From: Aphanomyces cochlioides
Taxonomy: Eukaryota; Oomycota; Saprolegniomycetes; Saprolegniales; Verrucalvaceae
DNA: 64,000 bases
Direction of reading: 5' to 3'
Assembly (NCBI GenBank): GCA_019828595.1
Contig: JAHQRK010000052.1
Span: 44,712-108,711, forward strand
Shown: one piece after another, positions 30,414-41,575 of the stretch
How positions within the stretch are numbered: position 1 is the first letter of the stretch
Layout of the letters: every line of letters begins with the position of its first letter
The notes under the pieces: generated by a model
Database searches by the model: none
What the model was told of the DNA's origin: nothing
Seen by the model: only the letters and a program-made list of their open reading frames with translations
Made by a program: the position numbers and the translations under genes

Positions 30414-32449
30414 CAAACGACATGAGCTTTGATGTTCGTCGTGAAATCCAAGCACAACATGCAGACGCCTCCAGACAAGTTCCAAGAACGCTACAGTCGT
30501 GTGAGTCGAATCCATTATGACACATACGAGTTGGAGTGCCCCAGTAGACCCCCTCGACATGGATCGAAGTCAGAGAGACTCGTCCTAAAGGACTGAATGG
30601 TCTTGAAGCATCATTCAGATAGGAACACAGTATCCTAAAATGTGATACAGAGGTACGGACTCCGATAGCGTGGTTCACACACCTGAGTAAGCATGTTTTG
30701 ATGGATCGCCCTTGCATTTGGGCCATTGGGTTGTTCTATCGTTGACGTCAGTTTTTTCCTCAGGTCGCATCGCAAACACTATCCTCCAAAAGATTGTATA
30801 TGGCTGTAATTTAATGAAACTAGGATTGAGAAGAAGACTAATGCATTTCTCCGGTTTTGCTATGCAGCTCATGTTTTGGAATATGTTTGCCAGCATAAAT
30901 GTTGTTCGCATGCACGAAAGTTCCAAAGATGCGAAACAATGAGCGCAACTCGTAGTTGCCCTCCCAGATGCAGCAACTCGGCTCCACCTGGAACAACTTT
31001 GGGAAGTCACCAAGGTTCCAATGTGTCAATGTGGTCCGGTCAAGAGGCCCAAGGAACTCAACGACCCCAACAGAGAGGCCATTTTGAGGCAGGCTCTGAG
31101 CAAAAAATTAAGCAAGAAGGACAAATTTCCAAGCTCTGCTACACTCTGCTTCCCATCTCTTGACTTGGTCGAAGCCGATCATGCTTGTTGCCCGTGTTGA
31201 GACTAAAGCACCGATATAATATTGTCTAATGGTTGATTTACGAGAAATGCCAAGCTTCATATCTGCCATTGAATCTTTCCGACGAGGGTGTAGCTCGTTT
31301 GATACAAGAACTACCTGGCAAACTGTACGCGCTTGGTCGTCCATCGAATTTGTCCACGTTCTTGGGTTCTACTTGGCAAGAACTACCGGTCGTGGCATGG
31401 CACTTTGGGAAGGCACATTCCTTGACTCAAGTAATTCTTTGGAAATGTGTTGCTGACAAGTTGAAGATTTTGCTCAACGGATTCCATCAGGACGCACCAC
31501 GTGGGGCTAACGCGGATCGATGCGAGCTGAATATTGTCGGACAGGACTACCCGAATCTTGACGACTCAGTCTACTAGAACGATGTCTGGACGCACTCCCT
31601 TGTCTCTGTGGACTCTGGTGCCTCTGGGCTGGGCTGGCGCCGCTCAGCCCTCTCTCGACTCGCAAGCACCTCAGGTGGAAGAGTAAAGTACCGGGTCATA
31701 TCTGTTCGCTGGGCAGGTGTTGGCGAGTTTTGTCAGCTCAAGTCTTGAGGTGTATTCGAAGGTGGTTACAGCTAATGCAAAGTTGAATTTCGTCTACGGA
31801 TGCCGTCTGCAAAGCCATTTCGGGCCAACGTGGACGTAAGTATGGAGCCAAAATGTCTTGGACGGAGCTGGACCAACGGCGACGACTATTGACCTTGCCT
31901 CTGGTTTTTGTACCTCTCCATACAGCAGGGAGAGGCCGCCAAATATCGTCTCCAGGGGGTGGCACCCCTTGAGATGGAGCCCTCTGGGCCTGCCGTTCTC
32001 AATCACATCAAGATTGTGAGCGTGGGCTTGATGGCCCCGAAAGGATAAATCGAGGCGAACGAGCAACGCCACACTTTTTACCATATGCCTACTCGAACGA
32101 TCTCACCGACGAGGAGAAATGACTGCATTGGTGAAGCACACATGAGATGGTTGATATTTTTTGCTCATCGAGAATCTCTGTATCAAAGGCGAGAACAAGC
32201 TCATGTTGTCCAAAATCCTGGGCAATGGACGTTGACATCCAAACTCTTTGTGTCCACCACGCATCCATTGAGCTTGACTGCAGAGTTCTTGATTTACCTG
32301 AAAGGTACGACGGTCTTTATCGAATCATGGTTCACATAGGGACTTTAAGTTATCTTATTTCGCGTCTTCGAATATCACCTTTCATGCCTCTCTTTATCTC
32401 CTTTGTGCTTCAGCTATATCTCGTCGTGCTTTTCAAATAATCTCGCAAC
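30414..32449. other. No intact gene recognised
   Basis: Short frames only; the longest plausible one is 31233-31577 (114 codons), without a recognisable domain. Confidence 0.45.
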
Positions 32450-32603
32450 AGCTCGTCAATTATATCGACATATGTTGACCTGGCACCGCTCGATCTCCAG
32501 ACATCACGCAGACTTTCAGATGGGTCAATGGTATTGACGAGCCTTAGTGAAGTTGGTTGAAAGCCATGACGGATGGGAAGCACGATGTGGATCACTGACG
32601 CGT
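32450..32603 (-). pseudogene. Decayed secreted-family member F
   Basis: The start codon is ACG instead of ATG (32603), 17 nt after a degraded promoter (TTTTGAGTAAATTGCC). Downstream GCTTTCAACCAACTTCAC encodes the AFNQ junction typical of the family, then a stop. Further similarity fades. Confidence 0.45.
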
Positions 32604-33559
32604 AATACAAGCTCCTTGAAGGCAATTTACTCAAAACAATGAAGTTGGAGATCATTTTTCGTTGTAATATCAAAGCACAATAGGCATGTTCTCGACCTCG
32701 AGGAGACTGCTTGCGAGGTGAGCTCGACACAACATGGTTATGTTGTCAATGAATATGCGGTGATTGCTTCAAGAACGCCAGTCGAGCGAGATGGATGCGA
32801 CGTTGAACACTGCAACTCGCCATGACATTGACAACCAACGTCAAGTTGTTGTGGAGATTCATAAAATCTATTGAAATGAGGGAAGAGCGAAGAGGGAGTA
32901 AATTGAGAAGGTATCTCGTGTTGGCGACTTCGTCCCCTTCGCGTATGGAACCAGTCAACGTTATAGAGTCTTGATATCAGACAAAGCCAAGACCAATGAG
33001 CCAATTGAGCTAGAGTGGTGAAACTACCCGCGCTAAGTCTATCAAGACACTGCAAGGGGAGTGCTGCCTCCCTGGAAATGCAATTGATTAACTTATCACG
33101 GTCGAACCCAATACGGAACCATTTTGGAACTGACGATCTCGACCTGGTGCTGGCTAAAGGGTTGCTCTGCACTCTTTGGGCTGACCGGTCGCAAGATCTC
33201 GTTGTCTTCAATTATGCATGCAATACACAGCTTCACCTTGTTGCATCTTCCCAGGAGTACGGCACTCGGCTGTCGCCCGTGGGACAAGCCTGTGCGTAGG
33301 ACGCGCCATTGAAATTTTGCATTGGATTGTGTCGGAGACTTGTTGCTTGGGTCGCAAGAACTACGGCGAGGCTGGAGGGTAGTCGCTGACGTTGATAACT
33401 CCTTGTCTCTGGGGTGGGCGAGGGAGGGGGTGGGTTTGTCGACCTTTGTTCCCTTGCGGACGAAGATGACTTCTTTGCCGACGTGGGGGCTACGTTGACC
33501 CCCATTCGGCGGGAGAGCGAGGGGGGTATCATGGATGATTAGAACCAAAACGGTCTGCC
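32604..33559. other. No intact gene recognised
   Basis: Overlapping frames on both strands of up to about 160 codons, none with a recognisable family. Confidence 0.4.
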
Positions 33560-33674
33560 AGAATGCGAAGGTCATTAGTATTCGAACTGACTCTTTGACG
33601 CACTCCTATGACTGACGAATCTCGGACAGCGACAACAGCAGATGCAACAAGCGCGGGACGATCAAGACACGCAT
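33560..33674 (-). pseudogene. Decayed secreted-family member E
   Basis: ATGCGTGTCTTGATC at 33674 matches the start of gene A, behind TCATTGTGCAAATTAGCC (one inserted base). A frameshift within the signal peptide moves the remainder to another frame: ALVASAVVAVRDSS, then NDLRILADR, which aligns with the RxLQ region of A and B. Confidence 0.5.
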
Positions 33675-35724
33675 GCTTAGAGCTCCTTGAGGCTAATTTG
33701 CACAATGACAAACGACAGGAACATGATGGATGTTCATGCTGATGTGACTAAGAATAAATAGAGGTACAGAAACCAGAGGCAAGGTCAATAGCCGACACCG
33801 TTGGGCCAGCTGTGTTCGAGACACTTTGGCTGCAACCTTCCGTCCACGATCGTCCGAAATGGCCCTTGCGGACGGCATCTATAGACGAAATTCAACTGCA
33901 ATAGCTGAAATCACCTTCGACTACACCTGAAGTCCTTTCCTTCATGGTCATTTTCACAAAACATCGGTGAAGAAGATCACCGATACTGTGCCTGACGTTT
34001 TTGAACACGATTTTAGAGAGTGTTCGTTCTGGGCCAGTTTTTATCTGATCAAGTCCCTTGCCGACGCTCTCACCAACAGTGACAAATTGACTGCATTGGA
34101 CAAGCACACTAGCCATGGTGCACCTTCGTGGCATGCTCACATCATGTGAGCATGGGAGCCACATGTTTTTGAGAATCTCTTTGTCAAATGGTAAGCAAAA
34201 TTTCACTTGTTCAATCCTGAATATAATGGGAATATGACTATTAATAGAGAGGCATTGTTGTCCTTGTTTGCTTTTGACAAAAATATCGCCTGCTCGTAAC
34301 CAACAGTGCTGCCGTATCCAATATTGTTATAGCAGTTTCTCGTAATTGGAGCTTCCTCTCTTATGAGCTAAGATGATATATTTGGGGCCGTTGCTAGCAA
34401 AGCCAATGAAGTCACGTCAAGATCACGACGAAGTTTTACGCTTCATTATTCATTGAGTCGCACCATGATCCAATGATTCCAAACCAGGGCATTCCCCCAT
34501 AGCGAAAACATACGACCATGATTTCAAACAATCGGAAGTCTCAAATACGTTGGGGGCATGATCCATGACCTGTCCCGAAGATATCGGAAGCATTCCAAGC
34601 GTGGTAAAATTTCCATAAGAGCAAACCTTACCAGGGGCTTCATTGGTGTCACGAGTAAGACTGCCCTGCTTCCGAATTGTCGCTACGTCGACAGTCAAGA
34701 CAAAGTTGTTGAGTACGTTTGCTAAGAGTGAATGAATTAGTTTGGAGCCTTAAGAATGTGACTGGAAAGTACCTTCCTTCACATCACTAAAACAAGCCCC
34801 CGATACTGCAAAGGAGGATTAAACAGGCTGTTTCTAGTTTGTTATTGTTGTAGCTTCGCGCATGTTTACTGACTTGTCTTCGGAATTCACAGAAAAATGA
34901 TTCTGCCTTGTTATTTTAGACCAATCATGCTCTATTTTGCTGAGAATGAAGCTTGATTGGTTTAAAACTTTGAACATTGAACACTCCACTTTTCATGTTG
35001 CATCCTAGTAGGAGGGTCCAAGACCCAAGAGGTTTGGACGACTTGAAGTTAGAGAACCCGATAATGGAAATGTATTACAGTTGTACAAGATTAACTGATT
35101 GCAACTTTGTTAGACTCAAGAATATGCATGGATGGGTGATCGTTTGGCTGTTTTTCTTGTCGTTTTCTTGAGTACCCAATACTCAAGCTAGGGGAAAGGT
35201 ACATGGGGATGTATTACAGGATTAACTGACTTCAGCGTTGTTAGACTCAAGAAAATGTATTAGATTCAAAGAAGATGTTGAAAGAGAATAGAGAAAGATT
35301 GATTGTTATCTAGTCTTTCGACTGTCGCATGGCTAAAGTAGATCATTTTTGCCAGTAAGGCAGCACCATTTCTTGATTTGGTTGACACCTGAAGTTTACT
35401 TTACTCTAGACTCCTTCGTAATAAGGTTTCTTCGGGCATCTGCCATCATGAAACCACGACGTTCGTCGTCGATTCTGCATGCAAAGGAAGTGATCTCTTT
35501 TTCTTGATGTCTGATTGGCTTACACATCCACAGAAAAACCTTTCTGTGCATTCCTCCCAAAATGCATTTCTGTCAAACTATTTTATTACATACAAACATC
35601 AAGTCATATATATTTCTATCATGGAAATTACTTTTGATATTCACGAAAACTCAGGACAGATTTTCTGTAAATGCATTCAAAACGCAAGTATTTTTCTGTG
35701 AATTCTGGAGAATGAGCGCATGTA
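33675..35724. other. No gene recognised; AT-rich
   Basis: Apart from the decayed promoter of E, only short frames. A stretch of about 50 bp (GTATTACAG ... GTTAGACTCAAGAA) occurs twice, near 35070 and 35205. Confidence 0.45.
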
Positions 35725-37329
35725 CAGTGGCTCTCAAAAGTCTGCACCCCCCTGGAAAATTTTGAGAAAATTTCACCTCCATGACACTACAGATTACATC
35801 TAGATTTGTGAAGTGGCTCAATCGATAGGATAAGATATTAGCTACATTTCTGGCATATCTGATGTCTCACATTCATGGTCACAATTCAGTTAAAATTTTC
35901 GACAGCAAATAAGTACTACTCTCAAAAATTTGCAACCCCTCCACAATTTTGGCGAATTCTTGCCATACATGACGTCTGAAGTGGCCACATTTCTAATCAT
36001 TAACAAATTTCACCTCAACTTGAAACAAGTCTTTTGGTTACCCTCATGGACCCTCAACGCAATGGAAAAGAATATTCTCATGATATGCGCTCGCTGTTAT
36101 AAAAAAGTTCCGAGATGGCTTTGGCAGCAAGAAAATCGCAAAACAACTGGACATGCCTCTTTTTTCAGTTAAAACTATCCTTCGCAAGTATAAAATCTCG
36201 CGCCAAACTACTGTCCTGCCCCGCTCTGGTCGACCACGAGTAACTACTCCTGCTGACGATCGCGAGATCCATCGCGAAGTCATGAAAAATCGCCGGATAA
36301 GTGCCGCAACTTTGCAAGAATCTTTCAAAAATTTCTACGAAAAATACATCTCTGAAGAGACATATCGAAGACGTATAAAAGAATACGGTTTAAATGGACG
36401 CGCGGGTCGTAAGAAGCCCTTCCTCTCCGATGCGAATCGCGCGAAGCGTTTACGCTTTGCAATTGAGCATCAATTATGGTCGATCGATGATTGGAAGAAA
36501 GTCCCATTTACGGATGAAAGTCCCTTCAACTTATCTGGATCGAATGGACGGATTTATGTCTAGAGAAAACCTGGCGAAGAGTTCATTGATGAGTGTCTTG
36601 TGCCAACTTTTAAAAGTGGTCGAAAATCCGTTATGGTCTGGGGAGCTATCAACTACAATGGAGTTGGATCTCTTCGTTTATATGAAGGAAATATGAAATC
36701 TGGTGACTATATCGACCTTTTGGAAGAGGAACTGCCGGATAATTTTGCAAAACTCGACTTACCGGTCGATTTTGTCTTTCAACAGGATAACGCGCCTATT
36801 CATAACGCGAAGATTGTCCTCGATTTATTTGAAAAAAATGTATTAATACCCTAGATCACCCTCCTCAAAGCCCTGATCTTAACCCCATTGAGCATGTATG
36901 GGAGTGGATTGGCCGTCGAATTCGCAAAGCTCCACCTTCTTCGATTGATGCCTTGAAGAGAAAAATTTGTCGCTTGTGGGATGAAATTCCTATGGAGTTT
37001 ATCCACAACCTCATTGAATCAATGCCTGACCGTATCGCTGATGTCATTGCTGCTAAAGGAGGCTCAACCAAGTATTAAACTGTAATACACGTTGCATCTT
37101 TGTTAAATTTGTCTTGGGGGTTCAGGCTATTGACAGTGGTACTATTATGATATCCCCTTAACGCTTCCTTCTCTCCATGATTCTGACTGTGATGGCTAGT
37201 TTAGTGTATCCACAGCACCTCGGAGCATCGAATGTGCCACTCTACACCTCTAATCGGTGAGTGGATCTTTAGATAAATGACAAAATGCAAAAAAAAAATT
37301 GAGGGGGTGCAGACTTATGAGAGCCACTG
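35725..37329 (+). mobile_element. Tc1/mariner element, 1.6 kb
   Basis: Inverted repeats: left CAGTGGCTCTCAAAAGTCTG, right (reverse complement) CAGTGGCTCTCATAAGTCTG, both continuing with CACCCCC. TA target duplication at 35723-35724 and 37330-37331. It contains one decayed transposase. Confidence 0.88.
36046..37078 (+). pseudogene. Tc1-type transposase (DD34E), inactivated
   Basis: An ATG at 36046 starts MDPQRNGKEY; a frameshift near 36094 leads to the helix-turn-helix (GSKKIAKQLDMPLFSV ... LPRSGRPRVTT). The first catalytic D is in FTDESPFNL; a TAG at about 36561 replaces the Trp of the usual YVWRKPGE. The second D is in FVFQQDNAPIH; a further frameshift near 36855 precedes PQSPDLNPIEHVW with the catalytic E. 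It ends at TAA 37078. Three lesions in all. Confidence 0.85.
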
Positions 37330-37331
37330 TA

Positions 37332-37939
37332 TAGCACTGCACACCAGCTAAATTTGAAGCAATCCGCAAGTGCTGTCCAGTATATCAAGCACTTGTTGAC
37401 CGTTTGCGTTGAAATGTTTGCACAATTTCCAATCGATTGAATCAAATGAAGCCAGCGCAATGACATTTCGATCAACACAACTGCACTTCAATCCAGCTTT
37501 CCTTTCATCAACTCGAGTGGAAATAGGTCAACACCACATTGAAGTCACAGCCCACAACAGATATCTACACCTGTGCTTTGGTAATCTTTTTTGCCTTCAT
37601 GTTCATTTTGACTGGATGGGATTCGTACACATGTGTTAAGAGACTTAGACCCCCTCTCTAGCTGACCGACGAAGCGGCTCCACCCCAAGCCGCCTCCGTT
37701 AGCATCCGTCGAGCCTTTCTCCTCATTTTCCTATCGTCACTGACCAAGACGTGACACATTCGCCCTCAATCGTCTCGCGTGGAGTCAGAAGAGGCAGCAG
37801 CCGCTACCGCTCTAGCAGTCGAGATGGCTTCATCATGGAGCATGATAGTCTTGACCTTGGCAGGAGTGATGACAACGAGTGTTTGTATTAGCTTAAAATT
37901 AGTATGATGACCAGAGTTAAATATATCTCGAATATTTAT
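37332..37939. other. No gene recognised
   Basis: Short frames without recognisable content between the Tc1 element and the hAT remnant. Confidence 0.45.
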
Positions 37940-38482
37940 TCAGAAACTGCCAATTTGGAAACTATAAAGTGTATCTCTGATATTTATTTTCTTGGTCATG
38001 AGACCGCAAAATTTATACTTACTTGTCCGTAACTTTTGGCGTTTGTAGCATTTTTCGATGTACGATTTCTCTTCAGTTTTTGCTGTGAATTCCTTGTCGT
38101 CAAACCTAGCGACGGCGCTTCGCTCAGTCAAGGACAACGATCCATTGTCGCGCTGAATTTTTACAAGGTCATTCTCCAGTGAAGGATTATTCATAATGTC
38201 GGCTGACTTTGACAAGTGAGACTTCATAGTCCAAGGCTTGGTCGAACATTCTACGTACAGCTGAGTTCAAGCGTGAGGAGAAAATGTTTTCCACCACACA
38301 TCAGTATCGGGAAATATCGGTCTTTCAAACGATAAATAAGTACGATCCAAATTTGGATTGTATTTGGTATTGGAATACTTATTCGGGAGCCTTGCTTTCA
38401 CCATCTCGCGGGTCTCTGTATTAGTTGGACTGTCAAGAACGCGATAATTGGACCCATGCTGTCTCTCCAGTGGAAGCTGCAA
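37940..38482 (-). pseudogene. hAT-like transposase remnant (C-terminal region)
   Basis: Minus-strand frames contain SLTERSAVARFDD, EKCYKRQKL and KYKFCGLM, resembling the stretch just before the hATC dimerisation domain of oomycete hAT transposases. The hATC core itself (PTSNxCERLFS) is not found and the frame is broken near 38230. Confidence 0.3.
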
Positions 38483-39198
38483 GCAAGCTTAGAAATCCAG
38501 TACACTTGTAATGATGTGAAAAACTATCATGATTGTTGTGGTATTACAAGCCCGCAGTCCCGAAATTCAAGTCATTCTATTCCCACAGATCGACGCAAAA
38601 AGAAACATTTGAGTGGTCGAACAAGCCAGACTATCAAATATTCAGACCCGAAATGAGGCACCAATTTGGATGGTTCCAGAGTAGACTTGCTTCCACCATC
38701 AACCTTTCCATGCTCTCAAGATTGCAAAATTTGGCTCAAAATGATGCACATACTACTTGAAATTAGTGAGCGATTAGGTGTGCTGGATTGGCCCGACTTT
38801 TGGTGGGTACTTCAGCCTCTTGCAGACGCGGTCATTATAAAGTTTACATGTCTAGTGATGCTTGATTTAAGGTTGAAAACAAGATTTTCGGTGTCCTATT
38901 GTGAAAGAAAAATAAAAAACAGAATATTTTAGGGTGCGTTTGGATGAATCTGTTTTGGACAAATAACGTGTTTTGGAGCAAGTTTTCACTGAAACTTGAC
39001 AAAACAGCAAATGCACAACAAGTGACGCGTTTGGTTTTATATAATGTGTTTTCGTCAAAACGCTGTATGGCTCCACCAAAACACGTTTTGGAAAAAGAGC
39101 TCCAAGGCTTTTTTTAGCTAGGACGAGGGTTATTGCAGCAAGTTACTGGTGCGTCAGATGTGTTCATTTGGTTTCTTTCGCACTCCCTGGACACAGCC

Positions 39199-40390
39199 AT
39201 GTCCTCCAAGCATGAAGCACTTGCCGAGAGCACTGAAGAAGACATTCTCACGACAACGGCATTGGAAACCTTGCCAATCTTGCTCTCTCGATACACTTCC
39301 ATCCCAATGCGAACGTCGGTCTTGACAGGCAATCTCTACGTCGCCGAGTTGCTTGAAACACAGAGCCCAAGACGATTCCACGAAGTAGTGCGCATGTCAA
39401 GACCGACGTTCCGTTTGCTCCTGCTTAGGCTGCAAGAATGCGGCCTTACCAGCTCACGGCGCGTCCATGCAACGGAGAAACTCATCATTTCGATATACGT
39501 ATTCACCGGTGCTTCCAATCGTGCTGCCCAGGAACGTTTTCAACATAGTGGTGAGACCATCAGTCGCATTCTAAGAGATGTTCTTGCTGTCCTTGGTAAA
39601 CTCCAACCATTCTACATCACTCAATATACTCAAGACGATACCCCATCAGCAATTAAACAAGAGTCCAAGTGGTACCCGTTTTTCTCGAATTGTATCGGAG
39701 CCATTGACGGCACCCACGTTCCAGCTATGGTCTCAACAGCCATCCAAGCTCGATTTCGTGATCGTAACGGTAATATATCTCAAAATGTCTTTGCAGCTTG
39801 CTCATTTACATGCGATTTACACGCGTCGTAGCCGGATGGGAAGGATCCACCCACGACGGTCGAGTTCTCGAAGATGCTTACAATAAAGCCTTTAAAAGCA
39901 ACCGCGACGCTATTACCTTGGTGATGCTGGATATGCTCTTACACCATGGGTTTTGACACCGTATCGTGGCGTACGCTATCATTTTAAGGAGTTCAAGAAA
40001 GGAAAATTGAAGCCTATGAACATGCAAGAGCTCTTTAATCTACGCCATGCGTCGTGCCGTAGTGTCATTGAGCGTACGTTTGGCGTGGTCAAGAAACGCT
40101 TTCCAATACTGAATCAAATGCCGGCATATCCATTCAAGAGACAAGTGTGCATCGTCCACGCTGTGTTCATCTTACACAACTTCATCAGAGCCCACCAAGG
40201 ATATTGTGACACATACGACGAATATGACGACAACCAAGATGAGTGTAGTGATTTGCGATCTCGAACAACGGATCTTGATACCGATGAACTCGATGAAACC
40301 AGCGACGATCCCGGCGTAGCAGCAGAAAGAGACAGGATAGCTGAAGCAATGTGGGAGTCGTACGTTGGATATAATGGTAGAGGTAGATAA
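39199..40390 (+). pseudogene. PIF/Harbinger transposase with two single-base deletions
   Basis: First ATG of the frame at 39199. Catalytic motifs: NCIGAIDGTHVPA (first D), RDRNGNISQNVFAACSF, GWEGSTHDGRVL, GDAGYALTPW (second D region), then LRHASCRSVIERTFGVVK with the E. A base is missing near 39812 (after AACSF) and another near 39910 (before YYLGDAGY); otherwise the 390-codon gene is well kept and ends in an acidic tail and YVGYNGRGR. A recent loss of function or sequencing errors. Confidence 0.85.
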
Positions 40391-40446
40391 CTGAAGACTA
40401 AAAGATACATGAGACTTTGATTATCATTAGACTCATATCCATTTAG

Positions 40447-41374
40447 CTACAATGTCGATTGCAAGTTTGAAACATCAATCGAGCAAATATCAGCGATGAG
40501 CTCAAGACGCGATTCTTCGCCAATGTTCAGAAAGAGAACATCCGCCATGCAAGTCATTGCGAGGTATCGCGCAACTTCCAAGTTTTGCCGAGCTGTCAAC
40601 GGCAAATTCATGTTGCGAAACTCTTGTATCGCTTTTTCTGCTGTCGAAGGTGGCTGCACCAACCGGTTTTGTTGGATTTCGCGCTGTGTTCGAGCTAGAA
40701 ACACTAAACAATCAGCTACAGCGTTACCACGACGTGGTGGTGAACGTTGGTGCTTCTTTGGGTGTAATGTTGATTTGATTTCGTTGCTTGAGATGACTGT
40801 AAAGTCAGAATCGACATTTACGTCGGAGTTGGAGTTGGGATCGGAATCACACTCCTCAGTCTCATCGTCACTTTCGACACCAACGCCAGCCGAGGAAAAT
40901 TCACCAGTTGCGACTGCGCCAGAGATTATGGCATGTAAGTCATCGTACAGGGGGAACGGTTTTGAGCTAGTATTGTGAATTCAGCGCACGCAGACGCAAT
41001 AAGACTTACCGGTAAATAGAACTCCTTGGATGAGCTGAGAGATATGTCGCCCATACCTCGTCAGGAGCCGTGGGGAGTTGATTAGCTGCGTCCCAACCAA
41101 ACCCACTATTGTTTCGTATTTCTCTTACGTGAGAGTATTCAGCCTTTAAGGAGCTCAGTCGTCCCTGAACTTGAGTTTTGGAATAGTTGGTCTTCGCACT
41201 CTTGTTGAATTTGAGAAGGAGTCGAGTCCAGCACTCCTTCTTTAGCCCACCGGCATCAGTACCCTTCCCTTAATCACTCACACATTGAATATGATGGATA
41301 TGATGTATATTACCTTGATTTAGCTCCTCGCAGAAGCATGTAAGGAGCATTTTCGTACTGTCCTTGGTCGACAT
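40447..41374 (-). CDS. Myb/SANT-like Harbinger partner protein, three exons (279 aa)
   Basis: Read by splicing: exon 1 41374-41314, intron 41313-41269 (45 nt, GTAATA...TTAAG), exon 2 41268-41010, intron 41009-40967 (43 nt, GTAAGT...CTAG), exon 3 40966-40447. The frame is continuous (840 nt). The product starts MSTKDSTKMLLTCFCEEL and matches the Myb_DNA-bind_3 pattern: KKECWTRLLLKFNKS, QGRLSSLKAEY, SGFGWDAANQLPTAPDEVW, HPR...KPFPLYDDL across the second splice. An acidic Ser/Asp-rich linker and a C-terminal helical region follow. Such proteins help Harbinger transposase enter the nucleus and bind the element ends. Unlike the transposase, it has no lesion. Confidence 0.78.
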
Positions 41375-41575
41375 TGACGAAGCCAAACTGCGTCTCTACT
41401 GACAAGGCATGTTGAAAGTCTCCATTGGCTAAAAATGCCGTCCCGTTCCTGCACAATAGTTTTGTTATCCAAACGCTCTCAAACACTGAATGACCATTTC
41501 CGTTATCCTTGAATTTGGAATAACAAAAATTGGCGTCCAGTGTTTTAAACAGCGTTTTATCCAAACGAGGCATTA

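Larger units (their letters stand above)
38932..41572 (+). mobile_element. PIF/Harbinger transposon, 2.6 kb, two genes
   Basis: Target duplication TTA at 38929-38931 and 41573-41575, the typical Harbinger target. Terminal repeats: left GGGTGCGTTTGGATGAATCT, right (reverse complement) TGCCTCGTTTGGATAAAACG; they match imperfectly but share CGTTTGGAT at the same offset. Transposase on the plus strand and a Myb/SANT partner on the minus strand converge, the classic layout. Confidence 0.88.

Noticed and set aside
33096..33575. 159-codon minus-strand frame
   Set aside because: Overlaps comparable frames on both strands, has no recognised domain, and no promoter or repeat evidence supports it.
39199..40390. 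Introns explaining the two frame changes in the Harbinger transposase
   Set aside because: The conserved motifs continue directly across both points with one base missing, leaving no room for an intron.
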